A DNA stretch of 22,336 nt from Mnemiopsis leidyi (taxonomy: Eukaryota; Ctenophora; Tentaculata; Lobata; Bolinopsidae): positions 54,134 to 76,469 of the forward strand of contig JH153586.1 in assembly GCA_000226015.1 (NCBI GenBank). Direction: 5' to 3'. This document shows, piece after piece, positions 1-11,000 of this stretch. Position 1 is the first letter of the stretch. Each line of letters begins with the position of its first letter. The notes beneath the pieces were generated by a model. The model saw only the letters and a list, made by a program, of their open reading frames with translations, did not search any database and was not told the DNA's origin. The translations under genes and the position numbers were made by a program.

Positions 1-106
1 ATTTGCTTATTAGTTTTACTTTTACAGTGTATAACTTGCACATGATCCATTCCAAGTTTTAAAAACAATTCAAATCTGCAGGTACTGAGCACTGACAGTT
101 TTTGAA

Positions 107-183
107 GGTTTTGAGGACTATCTTGACAACTTATATGTAGCATTTTTGCAGGGTATGAGGACTATATTGACTACTATATGCGG
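107..183 (+). repeat. Partial duplication of an exon start
   Basis: Bases 107-139 and 151-183 are about 75-80 percent alike, sharing GAGGACTAT and TTGAC followed by ACT and ATATG at a 44-base offset. Each is preceded by AG. The first copy reads GFEDYLDNLY and the second GYEDYIDYYM, so an exon start with its acceptor was duplicated in tandem. The first copy could be a mini-exon or a relic. Confidence 0.5.
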
Positions 184-476
184 CACATCAAGATGTTCGA
201 CCATGTCTATTTCCTGCAAGACAACTGGGAAACAAATGCTTGGAGGGATCTTGGAGGTGAGACTTACTGAGAAAACACATAGGACGTTGTTTATCTTCAT
301 AGGTCATTTAATCTGATGTCTTTCTGGGGACTGGCATAACACATACACTTCTCAGGACGAAAGGACGACTTCTACATCTACGACACCGCACAGCGTCTTG
401 TCAAGTATGTCTCTGGGAGAGAAGGCTCGCTCACTAATTTCGGGTGGAAAGATGAGCTCTATGACATGCTTAGCAG
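152..476 (+). other. First copy of the DxFxYD module (two exons)
   Basis: Exons 152-256 and 356-476 join in phase 1. They encode a helix-like run (YEDYIDYYMRHIKMFDHVYF), then G-R-K-D-D-F-Y-I-Y-D, then R-L-V-K-Y, then G-W-K-D-E-L. The same order (helix, G, two to four residues, D-D-x-Y/I-x-Y-D, R-L, later G-W-x-x-E-L) returns in exons 1811-2106 and, shortened, in 2830-3248. The unit resembles no family I can name. It follows a vWA-like C-terminal helix in the last copy, so it may be a C-terminal extension of each vWA-like domain. Confidence 0.65.
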
Positions 477-3248
477 GTGATGTAACCATAGAAACAACTT
501 GATGACTCATTGTGTATCTAATTGTGTTGGGGTACGTGTTCAGGCCTTAAAGTTCGTATTTTGAAAACTAGCTCAACTTTAATTGAACTTAATTATGTCA
601 CGTCAATAATTAACATGTTCTCAGGCTTGGACAAGGTGGATCACCATGTGATGATGATGAAGCAGAAGATAAAAATGATGATAGCTCGTTAAGGTATGCA
701 ATTGTGAAATTTCAAAAAGTCTTGTTGGTTTTTCTGGCATTTGGAATGTCATTAAGTTTTTGAATGACCAAACGATATTTAGTGGCAAAACATGATAACT
801 AAATTCGTTTCAGAACATCTGAGTTCATGTTTCCTCGAAACGATCAGTGTAGAAGGATGAAAGATATCCTACTTGATAGCTTGAGGATAAGTTCAAGAAC
901 GATAACTTTAGTTTATTTTGTAGATGTATGTAATTTACAGTATTACTTAATCACTTCTAATTATGTATATAATTGCAAACATATGGTTTTAGTTGAATCT
1001 ATAATTATGTTATTTTTTGCTCATTTTCAATAATGTTTATATAACACAACTGTATGTACTATTACACAAAACACACGTCAAAAATTTTATATATATATGG
1101 ATAAGAGCCATTCTATTGATCACAGGCATCGGTTAGCTACAGCGTTTCTCAAGCAAAAGAGCTGGGTAAGCTGGGTTTGATCATGATCATGAATAATTGT
1201 CGACTGTTTAAATCATTCTTCATATTGTTTTATAAATTTATTTATCATTTTAATGATACCACAGAAACCGTTTCATAGGTATCAAGCTCGAATTTTGAGA
1301 CTCGCTTAAAAATTGTGGAAGTTGTTTGCAGCTTTGAAAGAATATTGGCATACTTACATACTTACATACTCATCTCAGCTAGGTTGGTTGAACGGTGGAA
1401 AAACGAGGGGAAAGACGCTGAGGTGATTATTATAAACGAAATTGAGAGTTCTGGCAGTTTCAATGAATTAGTAAATGAGGTAAACCCATTGAACTAGTAT
1501 TTTTAAATACTGAATTTGTTCTAATAATTGTGTGATCTTAGTTTTTACCTTAGCGTGCTCCATCTGTCATATTACAGAGGTTTATAGACACAGAAAAAAA
1601 TCTTCATCGTTGAGATTTTTATTCCATTCAGGCGCAAGAAATCTCCAACTCAATTGATATAATTTTACAAGATACAAAAGATCATCAGTTTTTCGCTAGA
1701 TTGCAAGGTAAAGAAATGTATTCCAAAGTATAAATCGATAACCTAGTGTGCCAGTTCGCAGTCGCTGTCGATGAGATTTCGATATTGTTTTCTCCATTTC
1801 TTTTAAATAGCTAAGATCCTTAAGGCCAAGCTGGACGATTTTCTTATAATATCTCAACAATATTTTGTTGTGTCCCACTTCTATATTGTTGGTGAGCAAA
1901 TTCTAACAACAAGAATTATGCACTTAATTTCATTTTGATTATACTATTTCAGGTTTTCGAGACGACATCATGATATACGACGAGAACAAGCGGCTGATGT
2001 TCTACAACAGGTCCCCGAAAAGTGACCTTCTAAACAACGGCTGGAGGAAGGAACTGGGCAGATTGATATCTACCGGGGATAAGTTTTGTTCTGAATTACA
2101 ACTAAGGTATTACACTAAAATCAGGGTACTAATTACTACTTAGTCAAAAAAATCTTTTTGTTTATGTCGATAAAAGTTGTTAGAGATATCTGATTTATGA
2201 TAATGAATATGAACGTCAATATGAATAATATCATACCGTCGAGATAAAAATCTGTTTCAGAGAATTGAAATGCAAAAAAGTGGAAGACTGGTCTTACAAT
2301 GAAATCCCGTTTACTTGGATGACTTTCGAACGATTCACTGTCCTATCTATTTTAAAGGCATGACAAAGTTTCTGCTTGTCAAAAATGAAAGGAATACATA
2401 ATGCGTACAGGGCTCCGCACGCATGAGTAGCTTGAAAACAGTTCTCTGTCTCCTTTAAAATAGATCGGCTGCTGGGGTAAAACTAATTCTAATTAGATTT
2501 TATTGCACTGTTGCTCTGCTGTCTGTTATCAACCTATCTTCTAGGAAGGTTCTGAGGGAGTGGAACAGTTTCGCCGAATTAAAGATGCGAGGTTAAAAAT
2601 GGGTCATTTTCCCATCACACACATGGCAATAAACCCCAGCTCTACTGGTACGGCCGCTTTTTTTCTTGCAGTGCAGCAATTTTAAAATTGTTTACTGAAC
2701 CTTCTAACTTTTGTAACAACTTTTATCCCTTAACTCTATAGTAACAGCTTTAATCGGAAGTACCTCCAGCTATCGGAAGTATCACCAATACGTGGTTAAT
2801 ATTGATCATGATACCTTGGCTTTTTTCAGAAGGGTTAAAGAACGTTTGGGTTCTGCGGGAACTAGCGGAAAACTCACGGGTGCATTATATCGAAGACTAT
2901 ACTGAATTAGACAAGAGCATTATAAACAAACTATACGGTATCCCATACTAGTGTTTATAGATTCAATCGGATATTTTGACATTCAAGACTAAGTCATCCA
3001 GTTCCATGTCTATATTGATATATTCCGAATGTTGAAATTTGAGATTATTCCAAAAAGTAGCCACGTGACTAGATTTGAACCAATCAGATGTCTATCCTCC
3101 TAACAAACTATTCCAAGGTGCCCCTGGAGATGTGTTCTACTACGATCGGGAGGGAATCCTTAGAGACATTGAGAAATATTCTCAGAACTACGACCTGATG
3201 AGCAAAATACGTGCTCAGTTTAAATCAGTCGATAGACCTTGCTTTTAA
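152..3248 (+). CDS. vWA-like multi-module extracellular protein, 5'-partial, 12 exons
   Basis: Exons traced by splice sites and phase: 152-256, 356-476, 625-693, 814-925, 1126-1165, 1379-1479, 1632-1707, 1811-1891, 1953-2106, 2261-2357, 2545-2647, 2830-2937, 3118-3248. That makes thirteen blocks; the first may be preceded by more exons outside the window. Every junction restores an open frame and the last exon ends in TAA. The product alternates vWA-like stretches (MIDAS-like DASVS across 923-925/1126-1137; vWA-type C-terminal half at 2545-2937) with a recurring module containing a D-x-F/I-x-Y-D core. No transmembrane helix is visible, so I infer a secreted or extracellular part. One junction (2357/2545) needs a GC-AG intron. 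I do not recognise an orthologue. The gene is convergent with the receptor gene to its right. Exon structure is well supported, function is not. Confidence 0.8.
625..693 (+). other. Acidic linker exon
   Basis: A 69-base exon flanked by ctcag and gtatgc, phase 2 on both sides. It encodes a short linker rich in Asp and Glu (CDDDEAEDKNDDSS) between the first DxFxYD module and the vWA-like strand. Such a run could bind calcium or act as a flexible spacer; no fold is evident. Confidence 0.6.
814..1891 (+). other. vWA-like segment with MIDAS-like motif
   Basis: Five exons (814-925, 1126-1165, 1379-1479, 1632-1707, 1811-1891). A hydrophobic strand (ITLVYFV) runs straight into D-A-S-V-S, which matches the D-x-S-x-S metal-ion site of von Willebrand factor A domains. 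An amphipathic helix (AKELARLVERW) and a second strand (AEVIIIN) follow, in vWA order. The motif is split by an intron: Asp ends exon 814-925 (donor gtatgt) and the two Ser residues are in exon 1126-1165. The later exons are helix-rich, and the other MIDAS residues cannot be placed by eye. A different alpha/beta Rossmann-type fold remains possible. Confidence 0.5.
1953..2106 (+). other. Second copy of the DxFxYD module
   Basis: Exon 1953-2106 (acceptor tttcag, donor gtatta) encodes G-F-R-D-D-I-M-I-Y-D, R-L-M-F-Y, and G-W-R-K-E-L, closely paralleling the first copy (R-K-D-D-F-Y-I-Y-D, R-L-V-K-Y, G-W-K-D-E-L). A single Cys near its end (DKFCSELQLR) has no equivalent in copy one. Confidence 0.7.
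2261..2937 (+). other. vWA-type C-terminal half
   Basis: Exons 2261-2357, 2545-2647 and 2830-2937. The translated run KMGHFPITHMAINPSST then LKNVWVLRELAENSRVHYIE and DYTELDKSIINKL follows the usual end of a vWA domain: a strand, a loop, a helix ending in L-x-x-L-A, a short strand, and the final E/D-L-x-x-I-x-x-x-L helix. The strand carrying the MIDAS is not found immediately upstream of it, so either this is a degenerate domain or the sequence before it is a large insertion. The first intron of the group uses a GC donor (aaag/gcatga). Confidence 0.5.
3062..3084. promoter_or_regulatory. CACGTG plus CCAAT pair in an intron
   Basis: CACGTG (3062-3067) is followed by CCAAT (3080-3084) in the last intron of the left gene. 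The surrounding bases resemble 21894-21920, so it may be a copy of a dispersed element and not a dedicated enhancer. Confidence 0.3.
3118..3248 (+). other. Terminal DxFxYD module and stop
   Basis: The last exon starts after ttccaag and encodes G-A-P-G-D-V-F-Y-Y-D followed by a charged helix and a short tail ending V-D-R-P-C-F before TAA at 3246-3248. It lacks the G-W-x-x-E-L part present in the other two copies. A free Cys two residues before the end could form an interchain disulphide; that is inference. Confidence 0.75.
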
Positions 3249-3640
3249 ATGTTCAAACTGGACAGTATGTCATGTATCTGAATTTTCTGTTTAACATTGA
3301 TCACCTTTTTTAGATGATGAGTAAAATAACTTCAGTTTGAATGTATTGAAAGTTGCTTGCATTGATTTTTTGTTTCCTGCTTCATTGAATAATAAATTTT
3401 TACTGAACATAGAAGACGTAGTGAAATTTTCGGTGGTTTCTGAAATGCCTAGATTGAATATGCAGCTAGAACTTATTCAGCTAATGTTAATGACACGCCT
3501 ATCGTTATTTGTTATGATTATATCAAGTTGGTCCGCTTTCCCGGCTAAACCTTTTGTATAGTTATAAGCAATGATATTTAATTTTTGTCAGTCATGATGG
3601 ATCAGAAATAAAATGCTTTATAGAAATGGTGTTTTAATTA
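3249..3640 (+). terminator. Probable 3' UTR and poly(A) signals
   Basis: The sequence after the stop has AATAAA at 3391-3396 and again at 3607-3612, the second followed by TG-rich sequence (atggtgtttt). No splice signal leading to another exon was convincing. Cleavage after about 3620-3640 is the simplest reading. Confidence 0.5.
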
Positions 3641-4152
3641 TTAAAGTATCAACTACAAAATTAACTAAATTCATGCATAATTCTACAAAACACATCCATT
3701 GTATAGCTGAAAGCACGGTGTTAACTGTCATTAATCACAGTGTCCCTTACAAAAGAATTTAAACGAAGATTTAAAAATTGATTAAGCTCTCAATAAGAGG
3801 AAATTAAAAGATTCTAAAAAAGCTAAAACAGATCTAAAAATCTACAAATGAAATAAATTAAAACTGTAATTAATATCATCATTCTATACACAATTAAAAG
3901 TCAAGCTATAAAGAATGTATAATAGTTTGACAAACATCAGATAATCAATGTAATTAACACTAAATAGTTGGCGTAGAGTATTGGCTTTTTGTAGATTTTA
4001 ATTAAGTTTGAGTCTTTCGAAATTGTCTTTCACAAAAGTTATACACTTCATTGTATCATTTCTGAACATCATCCTCTTATATGCCATAATCATAGAAGCA
4101 AAAAACCGACTCCTTTTGATAACGTTGTCTTCAGTCGGTGACTGGGTCAGGA

Positions 4153-4241
4153 TAGTGGCTAGCCAGTGAAACGGCATCAGGGCTGAAAATAGCACATAGT
4201 TAGTGACTAGCCAGTGAAACGGCACCAGGGCAGAAAATAGC
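4153..4241. repeat. Two 41-bp direct repeats
   Basis: Bases 4153-4193 and 4201-4241 match at 38 of 41 positions (period 48), with the shared core CTAGCCAGTGAAACGGCA. They lie in the putative 3' UTR of the receptor. Confidence 0.9.
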
Positions 4242-4398
4242 GTTTATAAGTTGGTTTTCATACCACAAAAGTATAAACTTATATATGTTACTTCAAATTG
4301 GGTCAAGACTCAAAGGCTATAAAATACTCTGGTTTACATTCACCATAACATTAACATCAACACTCTTGCTCACTTCGCTTGACAATTGCTTAAGAAAT

Positions 4399-4436
4399 GA
4401 TCATTTTTCATTTTTGAAAAAAAAGGAAAAATGATC
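4399..4436. repeat. Perfect 11-bp inverted repeat
   Basis: GATCATTTTTC (4399-4409) and GAAAAATGATC (4426-4436) are exact reverse complements around a 16-base loop. A third related copy (aatgatcaatt) follows at 4441-4451. It sits about 27 bases past the receptor stop codon on the transcribed strand, so it would fold at the start of the 3' UTR. Confidence 0.8.
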
Positions 4437-4462
4437 GATAAATGATCAATTAGGTGCCTAAC

Positions 4463-5089
4463 TTACTCGTATGGGAAGTGTGTACATTCGTAGTAGAGAT
4501 GGTCCTGGTCGGGGTCTGCTTTCTCTGGAGTCGGAAGTGGTGTCGGTACTTGGGCCACTGGCAACGACTCATCGGCTTCGCACTTTACTCTGTAGATATA
4601 AAATGGGTAATTAGCTTCCAAAGAAAAGGCTGTCTCTTATCGAAGTTAGACATTTTAATATGCTGATATGGTAAAATTTACAAATGCGTATCTTTAATTT
4701 TAGACGTGACAATTTACTCACAGTAAAGCGTTGCTCCCGGTGGATCCACTGCCCTCTGATTCATTTATCGCACCCTCGTTTGAATAAACATTATTCCTGG
4801 CCTCATCCTCGAGTTTCTTTTGTTCTGCAATCTGCTTCGCAGCCACTGGGTCTATAGTTGCTGGATCCTACATTGGGGTACTTGTCAATAAGAGATGCTT
4901 AGGTATCATATGGTATCATACACATTTTACTTGGCTAATGTTGAGCTATATGATTATAAATATACAATGAGCTACATGTATGGTGAGCTAAACTGTATAT
5001 CGATGCGACACTAGGGAATACAAAGCATCAGAAAAGAAACTTAGCAATGCACCCATGACATTAAAACCACAAGCACATCTAGACTTACG
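4463..5089 (-). other. Receptor C-terminal tail exons and stop
   Basis: After helix 7, exon 5259-5089 ends in a cytoplasmic stretch (RSGTSARKTSAAFTSVL), rich in Ser and Thr and so a likely phosphorylation zone. Exons 4867-4722 (DPATIDPVAAKQIAEQKK, then Glu/Ser/Gly-rich) and 4589-4463 (VPTPLPTPEKADPDQDH, ending C-T-H-F-P-Y-E) follow. The final GAG-TAA overlaps a near-consensus donor (GA/gtaagt), so a longer splice form is conceivable, though no downstream exon was found. The last residues are not an obvious PDZ ligand. Confidence 0.8.
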
Positions 5090-8000
5090 AATGGCTTCTC
5101 CCTGGAAAGGACAGAGGTGAAAGCAGCACTTGTCTTCCTGGCAGAAGTTCCAGAACGAGCGGACTTGAGGATTTCTGGTACTTCCACGCCGAAGGGACGA
5201 AGAAGAGTGCCCAGAACCTCGTCTTGGAGGATGACAAACACAACGAACATTACTGGACCCTAGGGAAATGGTGATTGGAACGGTTCCTTTGTTTTGCTAT
5301 GTATGATTGCATACTTACATAGCAAGTACTTAAATTGGATATGCTGCCATTCAGCAGAATGGCCACTTGTTGTTTTCATCTATAGACTATATATTTCAAA
5401 GCATGAAACTTCGCACTTATGGTAGATTTAGAGCCAAGAATCAATATTACAGCACATACCTGTAAGCCCGTGAGAATGATGAAGAGCCACTGTCCGACAA
5501 GAGCTATGGGTTCAAAGGTCAGGACACCCACGATCCAGGGTACTCCAACCGTCACAGCAATAGTTACTGCTCCTTTAATCTGCTTCTGTTGGGAAAACAT
5601 TTTAGGTTTCATGTTTCCTTGGGTTTATCGTTATACGGTACCAAAATTGGGATAAAACCTTCAAGAGTGCATCATATATAGCTTCCAAACACTTGAAAGT
5701 AATAATAATCAAGGGAACTTACTCCCAGACCGGTACCGCTGGAACCACTCTTGGAAGCACGAATGAGTACTCTAACGATCATTCCGAATACAGAGCAGTT
5801 GATGATGAGACAAAGATACATGGGGATCATGAAGCTGACCCATTTCCAGGGGTTAGCAACCCAACAGTCGGTCTTGTTTTTGCCAGGAGTTGTCTCTGAA
5901 AGAGATGACGTCATCGCTTTGTGATGAATGAAATGATAGTCCTTTGAATCATGTTTAGCGAAAGTTTGACAATTCATGAAACAATTCAGACTGGCCAGCC
6001 ACAATGATTTCTAATTTATATTGATATATATCTAAAAAGTATTTACACTTACGAATATATGGGATTTCCACCCCAGTGCGGCTATCCTGGCTGTTCATCA
6101 TATGAGAGGTGAGGAAGGCAGAGGTCGGCAGAAGAGCCGGAAGGAACCAACAAATAACCACGGCCTTGTGGAAGTAAAAGCGATCTGTTTTACCAAAAGT
6201 CTTGACTGCTTCCACTATCTGGGGGAACAGAAACATGATGAAATGGGGACACTAGATAACTGATGTAATGAAAAAGTACCTCTTAGTTGAATACCTTATA
6301 GGATATTTAAAAAAAATAGAGCGATAGAATATCATAAAGATTGATGGGTTGACAGTGCTTACCTTCCCATAGAGAGTATAACCACAGCAGGTCATCCATG
6401 CCATGACGACAAGGAAGAGATACTGCACGATGATAACCCCCACATAGCACGGCATGTTCAGGGAGAGGTCCGGGTACTGAAAGTGTAGAGCGGTTTAGAG
6501 GGGTGTCTTGTAAACGGATAGAATGATGATCGAATGATACTATAAAGGTTTTTTGAAATTTTTAGGAGATTACCATTATGTGTGATGGAACGGCTTGCGT
6601 CATTATTCATCATTTATTTATTTATCTATCTATGAAAGAGACTTTTTGTCAAGTTGTTGGGGCGATTTCGTATGAAGCAGCTGGGGCAAAGTAAGGGCAA
6701 AGTAAGGGCAAAGTTGGTGCAAAGTTCATGCACGTTCTGTGAAAAAAGCGTCAGGATAGTTGCCTGAAAACGATTCGAAAATGATGAATTTTATATACTG
6801 ATAAAAATAATTGTCTTACCCCATACATATCTAAAGTTACTTTGGCGTTTTTAACTTTGTTAAGACACATAAATCCCGTGTTGGCAACGATTAGACTCAA
6901 AACAAGTTGAGTCTGCAGCAAAACCAGTCGTTTCTTCCGGTACTTTCTGAAGATGTGACGCTATGTTTTACACACTTACACAGACTTAATCAAATACGGT
7001 GATGTGACTTCAGTAAACAAAGTCGAATGCATCTCTATTGGTATGCAATAATATTTCATCATATCATCTCAGATTGGCTTACTTGAAGGGAGCTATTGCA
7101 AAGAAGGTTAGGAGCAGGAAAGTCATGTTGATACAGAACATTACCAATGTTGCTGTTTCTTGGGATTTGTCGACGATGTCAGAGATGCTCTGAAATACAT
7201 TAATGACTATGCTTCTTTGATTATAAACTGTTGTAAGTGCGCATTTATTAGTGTACCAGCTTTGTAGCTAAATTTTAACGTTCAAATTAGACTTTTGTTT
7301 TAAAATTTGATTTTAACTTTTAATTCAAACTTTGATTTAAACATTAATGTAAACTTTGCATTTAAAATTTAAATATATTTTCCTTAATCATGCTCCATCG
7401 CAATATCACTGTAATAATGTGTTGTTCTTACTAGTAAAACAGCAAAGCTCGTATTATGATTGCAGGTGCATTTGACATTCCCGTCCATAGGATCACCAAT
7501 TACGGTGGTTTTACATCCTTTACTACTCCATTGCGTCGTTGTGATGTTAAGGAATGTGCATGTCCTCTCAAACTTTTTCTTGCCCCTGAAAGATTTATGT
7601 AAAATTATACGTTTTTATTTCTTAAGTAGAAGCCAATTGAATGATCATGATCTTTTCTATGGTTTACTATGCTTATAGCTTATTAACTTCTTAAGGTTGA
7701 AAGAGCAGGCTGAACTATTGGAGTATTGGATTTCACTAAGGTCTACAACGATGTAGATTTGTAAATAGTTAGATTCACTGACAGCAGCAAATCATTTGAA
7801 CACTTACCTAAATTCTTTATCAAGGGACGTGTTCGACTTAATTTTTAGGTCGAAATTCACGGTTTTGACGTTTTTGAACTCTAAAGACACAACCGCTGAG
7901 TTCAACGTCCTGAAAAGTTTTTGTGTCAATGTGGAAATGAAAACTATTCTGATCTTTGAAAACTCAAAATATTTATTGTTTATACTTATATGTGATGGCA

Positions 8001-11000
8001 ACCATAACCACTAATTTTTACAAAGAAAGTTCTCCATATTTCCAACAATTTCAAATGCTTATATCACACCTATTCTTTTTGACTGGTTCGCCATCATCAT
8101 CTACTTCCTCCCCAACATCGTCCTCGTCTATTGCAGTGGTGGGATCCGGAAACATGTCCTTGGCACCCTCGCTGAATACCGCTACTGAGGCCCCCGATGC
8201 ATTCATGCTTAGAGACAGCTGCAAAATATCGCTTGATCAGACCATTGGCAATTGCATTTGGTAATTTGGTATAGGAAAATGAAAATTATTTGATTGATCA
8301 AAACTGCAATTGCACGATTTAGATTAGATAAAGTGAATAAAATTTGAAATCCCAACCTTGGGTGCTTCTGACGCCTCCATTCCCTCAGGTACAGGTAACG
8401 GAATACCCTCATCATCTTCCTCATCAGCATCACTTTGCTCTTCAGTATCACTTTTCTCTTCAACATCACTTTCTCCTCCGCTGCCAGCAGATTTCGAACG
8501 ATTTGTTTTCGAAGAGGATGCTGACATGCTGATAGTCCGGACAGCAAGGATAGTCGTTACAATTGGCTCATCATCACCTGTTAAATATTAGTTGTTCATA
8601 TAATACCACATATTGTTTAAATCATTACCACATATATGCATGGTAATGATTTAGGCACATTTGAGGGGGTTCCGTAGGAATATTATCAAGATATAAGATT
8701 AGTCGGAAGCTTTCGAAATTTGTTTACCATTTATCGTATTCAGCAAGAGAAAATCATTTGACTAAATATGTTTTAAGGTTTGTTGACCAAGAATTGGTTT
8801 CACAAATGTTATATAGACAAAAAAGTGGTAACAATATCAATTATACTACATACCCTCCATGCTGTTTGCCAAGGCCTCTACAGATTTAAGGATGCTAGCT
8901 TTCTCTTCGTTATCCACTGTCTTCAATGTGTCTTCTCCAGATGCTGCTACCTTGTCGATTGTCTTCGCCATCGTTGTTTTCTGGAGGGTTATGAACATCA
9001 AATTTTGATGAAATGACTAAACTAATCTTATGTTTATCAGTAAACTATGAACTTGTATTAGCTGAAATACGTGGTTTGTCGATTTCATTCCTTGAGATAA
9101 TTTAATATTTTCTCAACCAATCTTAAATTTCGTACAGTACTTTTAAAACAATTTCGAAACCTACCAAAGCAGTGGTAGCTTCCTTCATTTCCTTCTTTTC
9201 TTCATCTGTCATATTTGCGTTATTAGATCCGGTTTGGGTGTTGGGCAGCTCGATCACACTCTTGATCGAGTCCAGGGTTCCAGCTACATCTTTGACATCA
9301 CGAGACGTTAGTTTCACCTCTGTTTTAGTTCCGTTAACCTCTTCGTCCTTGATTATGTCTTCCATTCCAGATGAGAGACTCTTCATCGAGTTTGCCAATT
9401 CCGTATCGTTCTAATGTGATATGACTATGTATAAGTTTTAAATTTATCAAGATTTACGCTTTTCAACAATAAAATTGACTATAATTAACATGGCAAAATA
9501 TGTTATAATATGTAATTATAGTGTACTTTTATGGAGAATAGATTTTAGTGTACTTTAAAAAGTATAGATTATTATACCAATGGCAAGCAATATCAAGAAT
9601 AGAAATGAATTTCTTACCATGGAGGCAAGTTTTTCTTTACTCTTTAGGATGTCCGTCTGCACCTTCAGTTGGTTCAGTTTTTCCGTCTTCGCCGTCGGAC
9701 AAGCTCCGTAATTAGGAGTGTCCCATCTTGCCAAGGAGTTTTCCTCGTCGAAGATACAGTAGCGGTATATTTTGTCAGCTGTATTGTTGGTGCTCCTGGA
9801 AAATTTAGTTAAGAACTTGATGCTTACTTCATGAATATTGGATTTTGTAGAAAGATAGAAATTATGAATAAACTTTTAGCAATGTATTGCCATATTAAGT
9901 TTAATTTCAATATTGATTTCATGAATTGGGTGTTCGGTGGTGATATCCAACTCCAAGGTTGAAAGGAGAGATTTCGAAGGCAATGAAGAAAGTTTAGAGG
10001 TTAACAAAAGTTCTAGTTCTCACAACGTGGAACAACTTACGTAGCATCGCAAGGAATTATCAGAGTCTCTCCAGCAGCTGTTTCCGAGAAAACAAATTCC
10101 TCTTCTCGCAAAGCAAGATTAAACAGTTTTTCTTCTTTACATCCCAGCCCTGACAATGATAGTGTTAACGCGGGCTGCTGTAAAAATCTGAATGCATTTA
10201 AAATCATGATTAAAATCAACCTCGCCACCTTCACACATCTTAAATCCTGTTTAATTTTCCTGATTTATTCTATTCCAGGTAAAAACATCCGAAAATTTGG
10301 CAGCAAGAAGTACAACAGTAAGTATGATTGAGTAAGTAGCTAGTACGCTAAATGAATCTTTTCTTACCTTCACAAACTGCAGCCCCCAAAAGGACCTTGC
10401 CCCTGGCACAGATCTTGCAGTAGGTCGCACCTTCGTCATTTTGATATTCCTTTTTGTCACGGTCACATGGGGTGCATTTCTTGGCGGATCCCTTGCTGAA
10501 GTATCCTACTTTACACTTGACTGGCATCTTGTCGACCGCTGCAAGGTAAAGACAGGTTAGCACTAATTGACTAGCAAACGTAATGCACATTTTACAAATC
10601 AAGAACGCCAAACGGATTTAAAACGAACAGAATAGATATACAATTAGAATTTACATTTTTCCGGTTTCAAGAAAACTTGTCAGATACAAGATTTTCCAGG
10701 AAGATCAACAAATTAGACCTTAAATAAAAGAAATGAGCTAACCCGGATTGCCCTCTTCATCCACATCTAATTCAAACCCAGGGTTGACCGCTTTGCAGAA
10801 GCTTCCTCCTTCAAAGTCCTGATATTCGCCCATGTCCGCATTGCAAGGTACGCATTTGTAGTTTTTACTAATTGTCCCCGGTTGGCATAGCTCCGGAACT
10901 GTGGTGAAAATATCATGTCAGTCAAATTCATTTTGTTTAAGTTATATGTGATCATCAAAGTCTTCGTAACAGACAGATAGGAAATATCAAAATATAAAAA

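Larger units (their letters stand above)
3641..4462. other. Convergent intergenic region
   Basis: About 0.8 kb between the two gene ends. It is AT-rich and without a believable exon. It must hold the 3' end of the - strand receptor transcript; candidate poly(A) signals on that strand are the ATTAAA variants complementary to TTTAAT near 3630 and 3997. It also carries a two-copy 41-bp repeat and a hairpin, listed separately. Confidence 0.5.

Noticed and set aside
830..890. U12-type or GA-AG donor at the end of exon 814-925
   Set aside because: A canonical gtatgt donor at 926 keeps the frame and completes a vWA-like strand, so no unusual intron is needed.
886..1170. tRNA, rRNA or other classical RNA genes anywhere in the window
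   Set aside because: No cloverleaf with A and B boxes and no recognisable rRNA segment was seen on reading; a covariance-model scan would be needed to exclude small RNAs fully.
8209..8591. Overlapping open frames on both strands around the acidic exon
   Set aside because: They are mirror frames of the low-complexity acidic codons; only the frame that joins neighbouring GAIN exons by phase is credible.
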